This document shows positions 36,395 through 45,500 of a DNA stretch of 64,000 nucleotides, piece by piece; within the stretch, counting starts at the first letter, position 1, and each line of letters starts with the position of its first letter. The stretch spans positions 1-64,000 of the forward strand of contig LADW01000053.1 of NCBI GenBank assembly GCA_000961695.1, written 5' to 3'. A program made the translations under genes and the position numbers. The notes beneath the pieces are model-generated. The model did no database searches and was not told the DNA's origin. It saw only the letters and a program-made list of their open reading frames with translations. This stretch comes from Hyphomonadaceae bacterium BRH_c29. GTDB lineage: Bacteria > Pseudomonadota > Alphaproteobacteria > Caulobacterales > Hyphomonadaceae.

Positions 36395-38674
36395 ATGCGC
36401 TTTATGAGCTTCCCTGACCGTAAAACTGTACTCAACTTTCTCCGCGACAATCCCAGCGCTACCACCAAGCAGGAAATCGCCCGCGGCCTTCATCTGAAAG
36501 GCAAGGAGCGCGCGCTCCTGCGCGAAATCCTGCAAGCGATGGAGGCTGACGGCACGCTGGAACGCACCGGCAAACGCGCCTGGGCGCAGTCGGACCGTCC
36601 CCCGCCCACGGGCGTCGTCGAATTTACCCGCCTCGCCAAGGATGGCGAACTCTACGGACAGAGCGCTGGCGACAAGGGCCTGTTCGGGCCAGAAATCCGC
36701 TATGCTGGCCCGTCCGGCAAGCCAAAGGCCAAGGCCCCGGCTGTGGGCGACCGCGCGCTCTGCAAGATTTCCGAGCATGACGGCGAATGGCTCGCCCGCT
36801 CGATCACCCTTTTCGAAAAGCGTCTCTCTGACCGGCTGGTCGGCCTCTACAGCCAGACCCAGCGCGGCGGCAAGGTCACGCCCTCCTCCCGCAAGGAGAA
36901 GCGCGAATTCGTCATTCAGGAAGGTGACCGTAAGGGCGCCAAGGATGGCGACCTTGTGATCGCAGAGCCGAAACCTGTCGGGCGGCGCCAGTACGGCCCG
37001 GCCTTCGGCATCGTCACTGAAGTCATCGGCCACATCACCGACCCGCGCTCGGCCAGCCTTCTGGCCATCCACGCACACGACATCCCGACCGAATTCCCCG
37101 AAGACGCGCTCGAACAGGCCCGCGATGCCAAGCCGGCGGCGGCAGAGCGCGAAGACCTCACGCAGATCCCGCTGATCACCATCGACCCGCACGATGCCCG
37201 CGACCATGACGATGCCGTCTGGGCCGAACAGCTGGACGATGGCTGGCGCGTCATCGTGGCAATTGCCGACGTCGCGGCCTATGTCACCGAAGGCTCACCG
37301 CTGGACAAGGAAGCGCTGAAACGCGGCAACTCCACCTATTTCCCGGACCGTGTCGTGCCGATGCTGCCGTTCGAACTGTCGGCAGATGAGTGCTCCCTGC
37401 GCGAAGGCGAACTGCGCCGCTGCATGGCGGTGGAGCTGATCTTCGACAAGTCCGGCACCAAACGGTCACACCGCTTCATCCGTGGCATGATGAAATCTGC
37501 CGCCAAGCTGGCCTACGAAGAAGCCCAGGCCGCGATTGACGGCAAGCCCGGCGGCAAGGCCGGCGAGATCCTCGAAACCGTCCTGAAGCCGCTCTGGGGC
37601 GCCTACGCAGCGGTTTCCGAGGCGCGCGACAAGCGCAGCCCGCTCGACCTCGACTTGCCTGAGCGGCGCATCGTGTTCGACGAGGACGGCGAGATCCAGG
37701 GCGTCGTCGCCAAGGAACGCATCGACGCGCACCGCCTGATCGAAGAATTCATGATCCAGGCAAACGTCGCGGCCGCCGAAACGCTGGAGGCGAAGAAGAG
37801 CCCGCTGGTCTACCGCGTCCACGATGTGCCGAGCGATGCCAAGATCGCCGCCTTTGCCGACTTCCTGCAAAGCATCGACATCAAGTGGCATATTGGCGAG
37901 CGCCCGCAGACGCAGCGCTTCAACAAGCTGCTCGAAGAGATCCGCGGCGGCGCCTATACCGAGATGGTCACCCAGATGGTGCTGCGCTCTCAGGCGCAGG
38001 CGATCTATTCGGAAGAGAACCTCGGCCATTTCGGCCTGAACCTCACCAAATATGCGCACTTCACCTCGCCGATCCGGCGCTATGCAGACCTGATCGTCCA
38101 CCGCGCCCTGATCCGGGCGCTGAAGCTCGGCCCGGATGGCCTCAGCGACCAGAACGCGGTGCGCCTCGAAGAGATCGCTGAACACATCTCCACCACCGAG
38201 CGCCGCTCCATGGCCGCCGAGCGCGAAGCGACAGACCGCTATCTCGCGATCTTCCTGGCAGACCGGGTCGGCGCCGAATTCGAAGGCCGGATCATGGGCG
38301 TCACAGGCTCCGGCCTGTTCGTCGCCCTGGCCGGCACCGGCGCGGACGGCTTCATCCCGATCTCGTCCATCTCGGATGACTATTGGCTGCTCGATGCCGG
38401 CGCGATGGAGATCTACACCCGCGGCAGCGGCAAGACCTATGGCCTCGGCCAGACGGTTCGCGTGCGCCTGAAAGAGGTCACGCCGCTCCAGGGCGGGTTG
38501 CTGCTCGAAATGCTGTCCGAGCCCATGCCCGCCCCCAAGGGTCGCCGGGAGGCCCGCGAGAAGCTCGACGCGGAGCGCGCGTCTCCTCGCGGCAGGGGTG
38601 GACCGCCACGCCGGGGCAAACCAAAATTCAACAAGAAGACTTTGCCGAAACACAAGAGAGGGTCCCGGAAATGA
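36395..38674 (+). CDS. rnr: Ribonuclease R
   Basis: 759 residues: an N-terminal winged helix, cold-shock domains (to about 220), the RNB catalytic domain with ITIDPHDARDHDDAVWAE (metal-binding aspartates), an S1 domain (about 615-700) and a basic tail. RNase R degrades structured RNA 3' to 5'. ATG at 36395 is used; a second ATG three codons later is equally possible. It overlaps the nudix gene by 4 nt. Confidence 0.95.
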   Translation: MRFMSFPDRKTVLNFLRDNPSATTKQEIARGLHLKGKERALLREILQAMEADGTLERTGKRAWAQSDRPPPTGVVEFTRLAKDGELYGQSAGDKGLFGPEIRYAGPSGKPKAKAPAVGDRALCKISEHDGEWLARSITLFEKRLSDRLVGLYSQTQRGGKVTPSSRKEKREFVIQEGDRKGAKDGDLVIAEPKPVGRRQYGPAFGIVTEVIGHITDPRSASLLAIHAHDIPTEFPEDALEQARDAKPAAAEREDLTQIPLITIDPHDARDHDDAVWAEQLDDGWRVIVAIADVAAYVTEGSPLDKEALKRGNSTYFPDRVVPMLPFELSADECSLREGELRRCMAVELIFDKSGTKRSHRFIRGMMKSAAKLAYEEAQAAIDGKPGGKAGEILETVLKPLWGAYAAVSEARDKRSPLDLDLPERRIVFDEDGEIQGVVAKERIDAHRLIEEFMIQANVAAAETLEAKKSPLVYRVHDVPSDAKIAAFADFLQSIDIKWHIGERPQTQRFNKLLEEIRGGAYTEMVTQMVLRSQAQAIYSEENLGHFGLNLTKYAHFTSPIRRYADLIVHRALIRALKLGPDGLSDQNAVRLEEIAEHISTTERRSMAAEREATDRYLAIFLADRVGAEFEGRIMGVTGSGLFVALAGTGADGFIPISSISDDYWLLDAGAMEIYTRGSGKTYGLGQTVRVRLKEVTPLQGGLLLEMLSEPMPAPKGRREAREKLDAERASPRGRGGPPRRGKPKFNKKTLPKHKRGSRK

Positions 38675-39468
38675 CACACCGCGCCGCCTCGGACACCTCC
38701 AGGATCACGCACGCCGACACACCGGTCACACAGGATCACGGTCAAACGCAGATGATCGGGTCGGCTTTCGACAAGGAAGGCGATGACGACGTCATCGTGA
38801 AGAACGAACCTTCGCCCCGCCCGAAGGACGCTGCCACGCTGATTCTGGTGCGACGCGACGGGGCAAAACCGCGCGTCCTGATGGGCAAGCGCTCCGGCGG
38901 TCACGTCTTCATGCCCGACAAATACGTCTTCCCCGGCGGGCGCGTAGATCCGGACGATGGCCGCGCCGTCTCTTGGTGCGAGCTGAAGCCGGATGTGGAA
39001 GCAAAGCTGCGAAGCAATGCCCGCCGCCAGCCGCGCGCATTCGCGCTCACGGCGATTCGGGAAACCTTTGAAGAAACAGGACTTCTTGTCGCCCGCCCGG
39101 CTGAAATGCCCGTCACTGCCCCCAGGGGCTGGGCCCGTTTCCATGAGCTGGATGCGGCCCCGCACCTGTCGCCGCTGACCTTTATCGGCCGGGCCATCAC
39201 ACCGCCCTACAGGCCGCGCCGGTTCGATGCCCGCTTCTTCATGGCAGAGGCCGACGAGGCCCTGATCGACGAACGCCCGCCAGTCGACGGCGCAGAACTG
39301 TCGGATCTTCAATGGGTTACGCTGGCTGACGCAGGCGATCTGGACCTGCCGAGCGTCACGCGCTTCATGCTGGCCGAAATCGATGCCCGTCTGAAGACGA
39401 AGGACTACAAGGAAGGGCCGCCCTACCTGCGCTGGACCCGCACCGGCCACAGCACTGAGCGGCTATAG
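38671..39468 (+). CDS. NUDIX hydrolase
   Basis: 265 residues starting within the rnr stop (ATGA). The nudix box is split by a long insertion: YVFPGGRVDPDD ... AIRETFEETGLL. This is like NUDT19/RP2p-type proteins that act on CoA derivatives. The substrate is unproven. An unusual 40-residue polar N-terminus precedes the fold. A nudix gene after rnr and before rpmG is a known alphaproteobacterial arrangement. Confidence 0.85.
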   Translation: MTHRAASDTSRITHADTPVTQDHGQTQMIGSAFDKEGDDDVIVKNEPSPRPKDAATLILVRRDGAKPRVLMGKRSGGHVFMPDKYVFPGGRVDPDDGRAVSWCELKPDVEAKLRSNARRQPRAFALTAIRETFEETGLLVARPAEMPVTAPRGWARFHELDAAPHLSPLTFIGRAITPPYRPRRFDARFFMAEADEALIDERPPVDGAELSDLQWVTLADAGDLDLPSVTRFMLAEIDARLKTKDYKEGPPYLRWTRTGHSTERL

Positions 39469-39555
39469 TGCAGCAACGGGTGCTTGACTTCACCCCCGGA
39501 CCCCGTCAATAAGCCGCTTTCCGATTTCAGACGCTAGCATAAGCGAGCCCGCGCC

Positions 39556-39723
39556 ATGGCAAAACCAGCCACCATCAAGATCCGCCTCAATTCGACGGCT
39601 GACACCGGCTTCTTCTATGTCACCAAGAAGAACCCGCGCAACATGACCGAGAAAATGGTTCAGCGGAAATACGATCCGATTGCGAAAAAGCACGTCGAGT
39701 TCAAAGAAGGCAAAATCAAGTAA
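39556..39723 (+). CDS. rpmG: 50S ribosomal protein L33
   Basis: 55 residues, [22 protein letters not shown] then [16 protein letters not shown] and [11 protein letters not shown]. It is the zinc-free form: it has no CxxC pairs. It lies 87 bases after the nudix gene and is followed by a clear terminator. Confidence 0.97.
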   Translation: MAKPATIKIRLNSTADTGFFYVTKKNPRNMTEKMVQRKYDPIAKKHVEFKEGKIK

Positions 39724-39750
39724 GCACTTGATCCTTCTGACGTTTTGAAA

Positions 39751-39778
39751 AGCCCGCTCCTCACCGAGCGGGCTTTTT
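39751..39778. terminator. Bidirectional terminator rpmG/MFS
   Basis: AGCCCGCTC (39751-39759) pairs perfectly with GAGCGGGCT (39766-39774) around a 6-base loop, with A residues before and TTTT after. It ends rpmG rightward and the MFS gene leftward. Confidence 0.9.
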
Positions 39779-41001
39779 CATTGGATCTCATCCCGGTGCA
39801 GGTATCGCGTCTTGCGAATGGCCGGGAACAGGAAGGACCAGGCCGCCGCCACGCCGATGGCCGCAGCGCCGCCAGCGACGACCGTGAACACCGCTCCGTA
39901 GAAGTGCGCCATAAAGCCTGCCCGCGCCTCTCCAAGCTCGTTGGAGGCGCCCAGGAAGACCGAGTTCACCGCACTGACCCGGCCACGCACTTCATCGGGC
40001 GTCCACAGCTGCAGCAGGATCTCCCGGATATAGACGGAGACCATGTCAAAGGCCCCGATCAGCGCCAGCGCCACGATCGACACCCAGGCCAGAGTCGATG
40101 CCCCGAACACCATGGTCGCAAGGCCGAACAGGGCCACGCAGACGAACAGGATGATCCCTGCATGGTCCTTGATCGGAAACGCCGTGATGATCGCGATCAT
40201 GATGACGGCGCCGATGCCCGGTGCGGCGCGCAGGAGCCCCAGGCCTGATGGGCCAAGCTCAAGGATGTCGCGGGCGTAGATCGGCAATAGCGCGACAGCT
40301 CCGCCCAGAAGCACCGCGAACAGGTCCAGCGAGATCGCGCCCAGGACGACCTTTTCCTTCCAGACATAGGAGAAGCCACCGAGCAGTGTTCCGAGCGTTG
40401 TTGGCTCCTTGGAGGTCTTCTGCGCCGGTTTCGGGATCGTCAGCACCATCGTCCCCGCAAACAGGAACAGCGCGACGGCCGTGCCGTATGCCAGGGGCGC
40501 GCCAAGGCCGTACAGAAGGCCGCCCAGCACCGGCCCGAGGATCGATGCAAGCTGCCAGGAGGCGGTCACCCAGCCGACCGCATTGGCGAAGTCTTCCCTC
40601 GGCACGAGATTGACGGCCAGACTCGACGAGGCCGGCGAATAGAAAGCCCGGGCGACGCCGAATACGGTCAGCGCCAGCAAGACTCCAAACGGGTCGAAGC
40701 GGCCCGTCACAGCCAGCGTCAGGATCGCCAGAGCGCACGCCATTTCGATGAAGACAGCGATGCCCATCACATTCCGCCGCCCGAACCGGTCAGCGGTAAC
40801 ACCTGTCACGACAACTAGAATCAAAGCCGGCAGGAACTGGACAAGTCCGATCCAGCCAAGCAGCGCCGCATTCTGCGTCTGGTCATAGATCTGCCAGCCG
40901 ACGGCTACGGAAACAATCTGGGCGCCAAGCGACGTGCAGAAGCGGGAAATGAAGTACCGGCTATAGGAAGAATGCCGGAACGCCGAGAATCTGTCGGACA
41001 C
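39778..41001 (-). CDS. MFS transporter (EntS/MFS_3-like exporter)
   Basis: 407 residues, about 12 transmembrane helices, with the N-terminal MFS signature VTADRFGRRNVMG and a central cytoplasmic loop containing TLLGGFSYVWKEKVVL. It belongs to the enterobactin-exporter-like MFS_3 group, and the substrate is unknown. I prefer the GTG at 40999-41001 (VSDRFSAFRHSSYSRYF); the frame is open to 41046. It lies between rpmG and pleD. Confidence 0.82.
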   Translation of the reverse strand: MSDRFSAFRHSSYSRYFISRFCTSLGAQIVSVAVGWQIYDQTQNAALLGWIGLVQFLPALILVVVTGVTADRFGRRNVMGIAVFIEMACALAILTLAVTGRFDPFGVLLALTVFGVARAFYSPASSSLAVNLVPREDFANAVGWVTASWQLASILGPVLGGLLYGLGAPLAYGTAVALFLFAGTMVLTIPKPAQKTSKEPTTLGTLLGGFSYVWKEKVVLGAISLDLFAVLLGGAVALLPIYARDILELGPSGLGLLRAAPGIGAVIMIAIITAFPIKDHAGIILFVCVALFGLATMVFGASTLAWVSIVALALIGAFDMVSVYIREILLQLWTPDEVRGRVSAVNSVFLGASNELGEARAGFMAHFYGAVFTVVAGGAAAIGVAAAWSFLFPAIRKTRYLHRDEIQ

Positions 41002-41055
41002 GTCTATCCCCCTGCACTGCCCGCCTCCTGTGCGGACAGCGGACAATCAAGTCAA

Positions 41056-42423
41056 TCAGGCGGCTGCGCTCTCGACCCGGTTCCGGCCGGTCGTCTTGGC
41101 CTGATAGAGGGCCTGGTCGGCGCGCTTGGTGAGGTCGGCAATCGTGTCCTGCTCACCGCTGATGGTCGAGACACCAACGCTGACCGTCACCGGAATCTTG
41201 AGACCGGAACGGCCCACGAAAAAAGGCTCAGCGGCGACAGCGCGGCGAATACGTTCAGCCGCAGCTGCGGCGCGGTCCCCAGCGGTTTCCGGCATGATCA
41301 CGAGGAACTCCTCGCCGCCCGGGCGGCAGACAATATCCATCGGGCGGACATTCTCGCGCAGCCGCGTGGCGATCTCCTGAAGCACTTCGTCCCCGGCATC
41401 GTGGCCGTAAGTGTCGTTGACGGATTTGAAATGGTCGATATCGGCCATCATGACCGAGACAGGCCGGCCACCCATGACCGAGCGCTGCATGAACTGGTGC
41501 AGCTGGCTCATCATGTAGCGGCGATTGTAGAGACCGGTCAGCTGGTCGATCACCGAAAGCTCCAGCCCCTTGTCCACACGGCGGCGAAGCATCTCGATGT
41601 AGCGGGCCCGGCGAGCCTGCGTGCGCACCCGGACCAGCAATTCCTGCTTGTCCACAGGTGTCAGGATCACATCGCTTGCGCCGATCTCGAGGCCCTTGGC
41701 GGCGCGTATGCGGTCGTCCGGATCGCAAATCAGCAGGATCGAAACGGCGCGTGTCGACTCGGTCACCTTGAAGTGCGCGCAGAGTTTCAGGGCGTCGAAG
41801 GATCTGCTCGGCAGAGACAGGATCATGATGTCCACGCCCAGACGGGAGAGGTCGCCCATCGTGCCGGCCTCTGCCAGCGTCACGACCGTGTGTCCTGCCT
41901 CGCGCAGCACGGAGGCTAACCGCGCGGATGCGCGAGGATTGTCATCCACAATGAAGATACGCGCCGGAAGATCTGTTTCTTCCTTCACGGTCTCATGATC
42001 AAATCCGCCGCGGAGGCCGTTGGCCTGACGCTGGCGCAGTTCTGATGCGACCGCATTGTAGCGCATCAGGGCCCCGACACGCGACATGAGCGCGAAGTCA
42101 TCGACCGGCTTGGTGAGGAAGTCCTCAGCGCCCGCATCCAGTCCGCGCACGCGGTCTTCGCTATCGCTGAGGGCGGTGACCATTACGACGGGCATGAATG
42201 CCGTGGCCGGGTCTTCTTTCAGGCGGCGACAGACTTCATAGCCGTCCATGCCAGGCATCATCACGTCCAGCAGAATGATATCCGGCTGCTCGCGGCGGGC
42301 GACCTCCAGGGCCTGCGGGCCGTTCTCAGCCTGAATGACAGTGTAGTATTGCGCTTCCAGCTTGGCCTGGAGAAGACGCCTGTTTGCTTCGATGTCATCG
42401 ACAACAAGGATCCGCGCGCTCAT
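41056..42423 (-). CDS. pleD: PleD, diguanylate cyclase response regulator (REC-REC-GGDEF)
   Basis: 455 residues. The first receiver has the acceptor D53 (ILLDVMMPG). The second receiver (about 152-270) lacks an acceptor Asp (ILSLPSRSF), as in the adaptor domain of Caulobacter PleD. A GGDEF domain (about 290-450) follows with the active site PGGEEF and the inhibitory c-di-GMP site RPMD just before it. Phosphorylation by PleC/DivJ-type kinases would switch on c-di-GMP synthesis. It overlaps divK by 4 nt. Confidence 0.95.
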   Translation of the reverse strand: MSARILVVDDIEANRRLLQAKLEAQYYTVIQAENGPQALEVARREQPDIILLDVMMPGMDGYEVCRRLKEDPATAFMPVVMVTALSDSEDRVRGLDAGAEDFLTKPVDDFALMSRVGALMRYNAVASELRQRQANGLRGGFDHETVKEETDLPARIFIVDDNPRASARLASVLREAGHTVVTLAEAGTMGDLSRLGVDIMILSLPSRSFDALKLCAHFKVTESTRAVSILLICDPDDRIRAAKGLEIGASDVILTPVDKQELLVRVRTQARRARYIEMLRRRVDKGLELSVIDQLTGLYNRRYMMSQLHQFMQRSVMGGRPVSVMMADIDHFKSVNDTYGHDAGDEVLQEIATRLRENVRPMDIVCRPGGEEFLVIMPETAGDRAAAAAERIRRAVAAEPFFVGRSGLKIPVTVSVGVSTISGEQDTIADLTKRADQALYQAKTTGRNRVESAAA

Positions 42424-42809
42424 GCGGCCTCCTTGGGCATCAGCGCTTCCACCGCCTTGATAAAGGTCATGATCTGGATCGGCTTGGAGAGGTAGCCCTC
42501 ACAGCCGGCTTCGCGCACGCGCTGTTCGTCTGCCCGCATGGCAAACGCGGTCACGGCCAGCACCGGAATGTGGGCGACCTTGTCGTCGTCCTTCAGCCAG
42601 CGAGTGATGTCGAGACCCGATACTTCCGGCAGCTGGATGTCCATGATGATGAGATCGGGCTGCTCGCGACGGGCGATTTCCACGGCCTTGGCACCGTCCC
42701 GGCACTGGTAAGTTTCATAGCCGTAGGCGTCCAACAAGTCGCAAAAGAGGCGCATGTTGAGTTCATTGTCCTCAACAACCAGCACTTTTCTGGCTTTTGC
42801 CTCTGCCAT
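42420..42809 (-). CDS. divK: DivK, single-domain response regulator
   Basis: 129 residues, a lone receiver domain with acidic pocket VVEDNELNMRLF, phosphoacceptor D57 in IIMDIQLPE, the T/A switch AVTAFAM and SKPI. DivK controls the cell-fate kinases upstream of CtrA in the Caulobacter-type cell cycle. It is the first gene of divK-pleD and is divergent from dinB, with a CtrA-type site between. Confidence 0.96.
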   Translation of the reverse strand: MAEAKARKVLVVEDNELNMRLFCDLLDAYGYETYQCRDGAKAVEIARREQPDLIIMDIQLPEVSGLDITRWLKDDDKVAHIPVLAVTAFAMRADEQRVREAGCEGYLSKPIQIMTFIKAVEALMPKEAA

Positions 42810-42876
42810 TATTCCCCACGATTACGAGCGATTCGGGCCGGATCTTACCGTATAAGACCAGCTATACGTCAAAAGC

Positions 42877-42891
42877 TTAACGGGTGTTTAC
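42877..42891. promoter_or_regulatory. Candidate CtrA site, TTAA-N7-TTAC
   Basis: TTAA (42877-42880) and TTAC (42888-42891) are spaced by exactly seven bases, as in the CtrA consensus TTAA-N7-TTAA with one substitution in the second half. It lies 68 bases upstream of divK and 37 bases upstream of dinB. A GATTC (GANTC methylation site) at 42830-42834 lies between it and divK. CtrA control of divK is known in Caulobacter; here it is inferred. Confidence 0.45.
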
Positions 42892-42927
42892 GGTTCACTC
42901 AGATTGCCCGCAGATCCGGAACATGTC

Positions 42928-44217
42928 ATGAACAGCCCTGCTATGAGCCTCTTGTGCCGGGATTGCTTCCATTTTGACGATGCTGACGGCGCCTCCTGCC
43001 CCGTTTGTAGCAGCTATCGCATTGTCAGCCACCCCGCCCTTCACACGCTCGGCGTGGCGCATATCGATTGCGACGCCTTCTTTGCCGCGATTGAGAAAAG
43101 AGACGATCCAAGCCTGAAAGACAAGCCGGTAATCGTGGGCGGCGGCGAGCGCGGTGTTGTCCTGACCTGCTGTTATATCGCCCGGCTATACGGGGTCCGC
43201 TCAGCCATGCCGATGTTCCAGGCCATGAAGCTCTGCCCGAACGCAGCAGTTGTCCGGCCCAGCCGCAACAAATATTCCGAAGCCGCCGCGATCATCCGGC
43301 AGAAGATGGAGGCGCTGACGCCGCTGGTGCAGCCCGTGTCGATTGACGAGGCCTATCTGGACCTCACCGGAACCGGCATCGTCCACAAGGCGCCACCGGC
43401 TGTTTCCCTCGCCCGGCTGGCAGCCGAGATTGAGCGGGACCTTCAGATAACCGTCTCCATCGGACTGTCGGCCAACAAGTTCCTCGCCAAGACGGCCAGC
43501 GAACTCGACAAGCCGCGCGGCTTTGCTGTGATTTCACCGGACGAGGCTGAAGCATTGCTGGCGCCCAAGCCCATCGGCTTCCTGCACGGCGTCGGGCCCA
43601 AGTTTGCGTCGAAGCTTGAACGGGACGGCTACGAGACGGTCGGTGACCTGCAGAAAGCGGAACTCAAGACCCTGCTGGGACGGTACGGTGAGACGGGCCT
43701 CTGGCTGAAGCAGGTTGCACACGGCCAGGACAACCGTCCTGTCCGCACCGATGATGAGCGCAAGTCCGTATCGACCGAGACCACGTTCCGGACAGACACC
43801 GCCGATCATGCCGTGCTGGAAGACCAGCTCTGGAAGCTGTGTGTGAAGACGGCGGACCGCGCGAAGGAAATCGGCACTGTCGGCTCGGTCATCACGCTGA
43901 AGCTGAAGACATCCGACTTCAAACCCCTGACGCGGCAGGTTTCGCTGTTTGAACCAACACAGATTGCCCAATCCATCTTCCGCGCGGCTCGCCCGCTACT
44001 CGCAAAGGAAGCAGATGGGCGGCGAAAGTACCGCCTGATCGGGATCGGCCTGACCGAACTATCTGACCATAGGTCTGACGAGACCGACCTCCTCGACCCT
44101 CGCATCGCCAAACGCGCCGCCGCCGAGCGCGCGTCAGATATCGCGCGGGCAAAGTTCGGCAAGGACGCCGTGATCACCGGCCGCGCTGCGCGGATGGATC
44201 ATGGCAAGGACGAATGA
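42928..44217 (+). CDS. dinB: DNA polymerase IV with N-terminal Cys4 zinc-ribbon extension
   Basis: 429 residues. Before the Y-family core is a short ribbon with C10, C13, C24 and C27 (LCRDC ... SCPVC). The core has HIDCDAFFAAIE, the catalytic SIDEAYLDL, the SIGLSANKFLAK motif, helix-hairpin-helix segments and the little-finger domain. It performs lesion bypass synthesis. The ATG at 42928 keeps the ribbon; an upstream TTG is less likely. It is divergent from divK. Confidence 0.92.
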   Translation: MNSPAMSLLCRDCFHFDDADGASCPVCSSYRIVSHPALHTLGVAHIDCDAFFAAIEKRDDPSLKDKPVIVGGGERGVVLTCCYIARLYGVRSAMPMFQAMKLCPNAAVVRPSRNKYSEAAAIIRQKMEALTPLVQPVSIDEAYLDLTGTGIVHKAPPAVSLARLAAEIERDLQITVSIGLSANKFLAKTASELDKPRGFAVISPDEAEALLAPKPIGFLHGVGPKFASKLERDGYETVGDLQKAELKTLLGRYGETGLWLKQVAHGQDNRPVRTDDERKSVSTETTFRTDTADHAVLEDQLWKLCVKTADRAKEIGTVGSVITLKLKTSDFKPLTRQVSLFEPTQIAQSIFRAARPLLAKEADGRRKYRLIGIGLTELSDHRSDETDLLDPRIAKRAAAERASDIARAKFGKDAVITGRAARMDHGKDE

Positions 44218-44290
44218 CGTCGCAGCGCTTGCGGCCCGGCGCGACGTGCGGCAAGTCTGTGGCTGCAACAGATATCCCGGAGACTGACCT

Positions 44291-44752
44291 ATGAGCACCC
44301 CTGAAGACCGCCTCGACGCCCTCGGTATCACCCTGCCCGAGCCGATGAAACCGGTCGCAACCTATGTCCCCTATGTGGTCACCGGAAACCTGCTTTTCGT
44401 GTCCGGCCAGGTCAGCGCGACGGCTGAAGGCCGCATGCTCGGTCGCCTCGGCGAGAACATGGAGCTGTCCGCCGGCCAGCACGCTGCGCGCCAGTGCGGC
44501 ATCAACATCCTCGCCCAGTGCAAAGCGGCCCTCGGCGACCTGTCGCGGATCAAGCGCGTGGTGAAACTCGGCGGTTTCGTCAACGCACACCCGGACTTCA
44601 CAGACATTCCGCAGGTCATCAATGGCTGTTCAGACCTGATGGTCGAAGTGCTGGGTGATGCTGGCCGCCATGCCCGTTCGGCGGTCGCCTGCCCAGTTCT
44701 TCCGCTGGGCGTCGCCGTTGAAGTGGATGCCGTTATCGAGTTCGCTGACTAA
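44291..44752 (+). CDS. RidA/YjgF family protein
   Basis: 153 residues in the YjgF/YER057c/UK114 fold: VTGNLLFVSGQVSA, a long central helix, and the GRHARSAVACPVLPLGVAVEVDA end with the conserved arginine that binds carboxylates. RidA-type members hydrolyse reactive enamine/imine intermediates; this longer group (with the N-terminal EDRLDALGITLPEP) is less well defined. It precedes the GDPD gene by 3 bases. Confidence 0.85.
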   Translation: MSTPEDRLDALGITLPEPMKPVATYVPYVVTGNLLFVSGQVSATAEGRMLGRLGENMELSAGQHAARQCGINILAQCKAALGDLSRIKRVVKLGGFVNAHPDFTDIPQVINGCSDLMVEVLGDAGRHARSAVACPVLPLGVAVEVDAVIEFAD

Positions 44753-44755
44753 GCC

Positions 44756-45490
44756 ATGGCCACGCCGTTCGACCCTCGCAAGTTCCGCTACGCCCATCGC
44801 GGCCTGTGGGCGAAGGATGGCGCGCCCGAAAACTCGCTGGAAGCATTCCGTCTGGCGCGCACGGCAGGGCTGGGGATGGAATTCGATGTCCGGCCCGCCC
44901 GCGACGGGACGCCTATCGTCTTCCATGACGAGACGTTGGACAGGATGACAAAGCGCACTGGCCCCACTGAAGACCTCAACGCGAAAGAGTTGGGCCGGCT
45001 CTCGCTCGCCGGGTCGTCAGAACATGTGCCGACCTTTACTGAGTTGCTCCGCATCTGGCCCTACCAGCTGCCCCTGCTCACGGAACTGAAAATCGACGGC
45101 AAGACCGATCCGGAGGCCTTTGCGCGCCGGGTCGGTGACCGGCTGGCGCACTGGAAGGGATTTGCTGCAGCGATGAGCTTCTCCGAACCCGCTGTCCGGG
45201 CCTTGCCGATGGGCCTCATGCGCGGCCAGCTGATCGGGCCTGTCTCAAAAGTCGGCGAGGATGCATTTGACGCCACTCTCAGCCGGGCCATCGAAGACGG
45301 GATCGACTATCTCGCCGTGCACACGTCCGATGTCGAACGCGCAGCGCTCAAATCGCAGGGCAGCAACCTGCCCATCGTGGTCTGGACAGCCCGAACGACC
45401 GAAGACGTCGACCGCTGCGCGGCGCAAAAGGCGGCCATCATTTTCGAACATCTGGATCCGGAACTGGTTTCCAGCCGTCTGCGGCCCTAG
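44756..45490 (+). CDS. Glycerophosphodiester phosphodiesterase family protein
   Basis: 244 residues with the GDPD signatures HRGLWAKDGAPENSLEAF, EFDVRPARDGTPIVFHDETLDRMT and a late WTARTTEDVDRC. There is no signal peptide, so it is cytoplasmic. It splits glycerophosphodiesters into glycerol-3-phosphate and an alcohol. It is in a run of five rightward genes (RidA, GDPD, DUF482, HIT, LuxR). Confidence 0.88.
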   Translation: MATPFDPRKFRYAHRGLWAKDGAPENSLEAFRLARTAGLGMEFDVRPARDGTPIVFHDETLDRMTKRTGPTEDLNAKELGRLSLAGSSEHVPTFTELLRIWPYQLPLLTELKIDGKTDPEAFARRVGDRLAHWKGFAAAMSFSEPAVRALPMGLMRGQLIGPVSKVGEDAFDATLSRAIEDGIDYLAVHTSDVERAALKSQGSNLPIVVWTARTTEDVDRCAAQKAAIIFEHLDPELVSSRLRP

Positions 45491-45500
45491 ATAGGGCATC

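Noticed and set aside
37466-38677. 403-codon minus-strand frame opposite rnr
   Set aside because: Antisense shadow of rnr; no motifs.
42893-42907. LexA box (GTTC-N7-GTTC) upstream of dinB
   Set aside because: GTTC is followed after seven bases by TTGC, which matches the second half-site poorly, so SOS control cannot be claimed.
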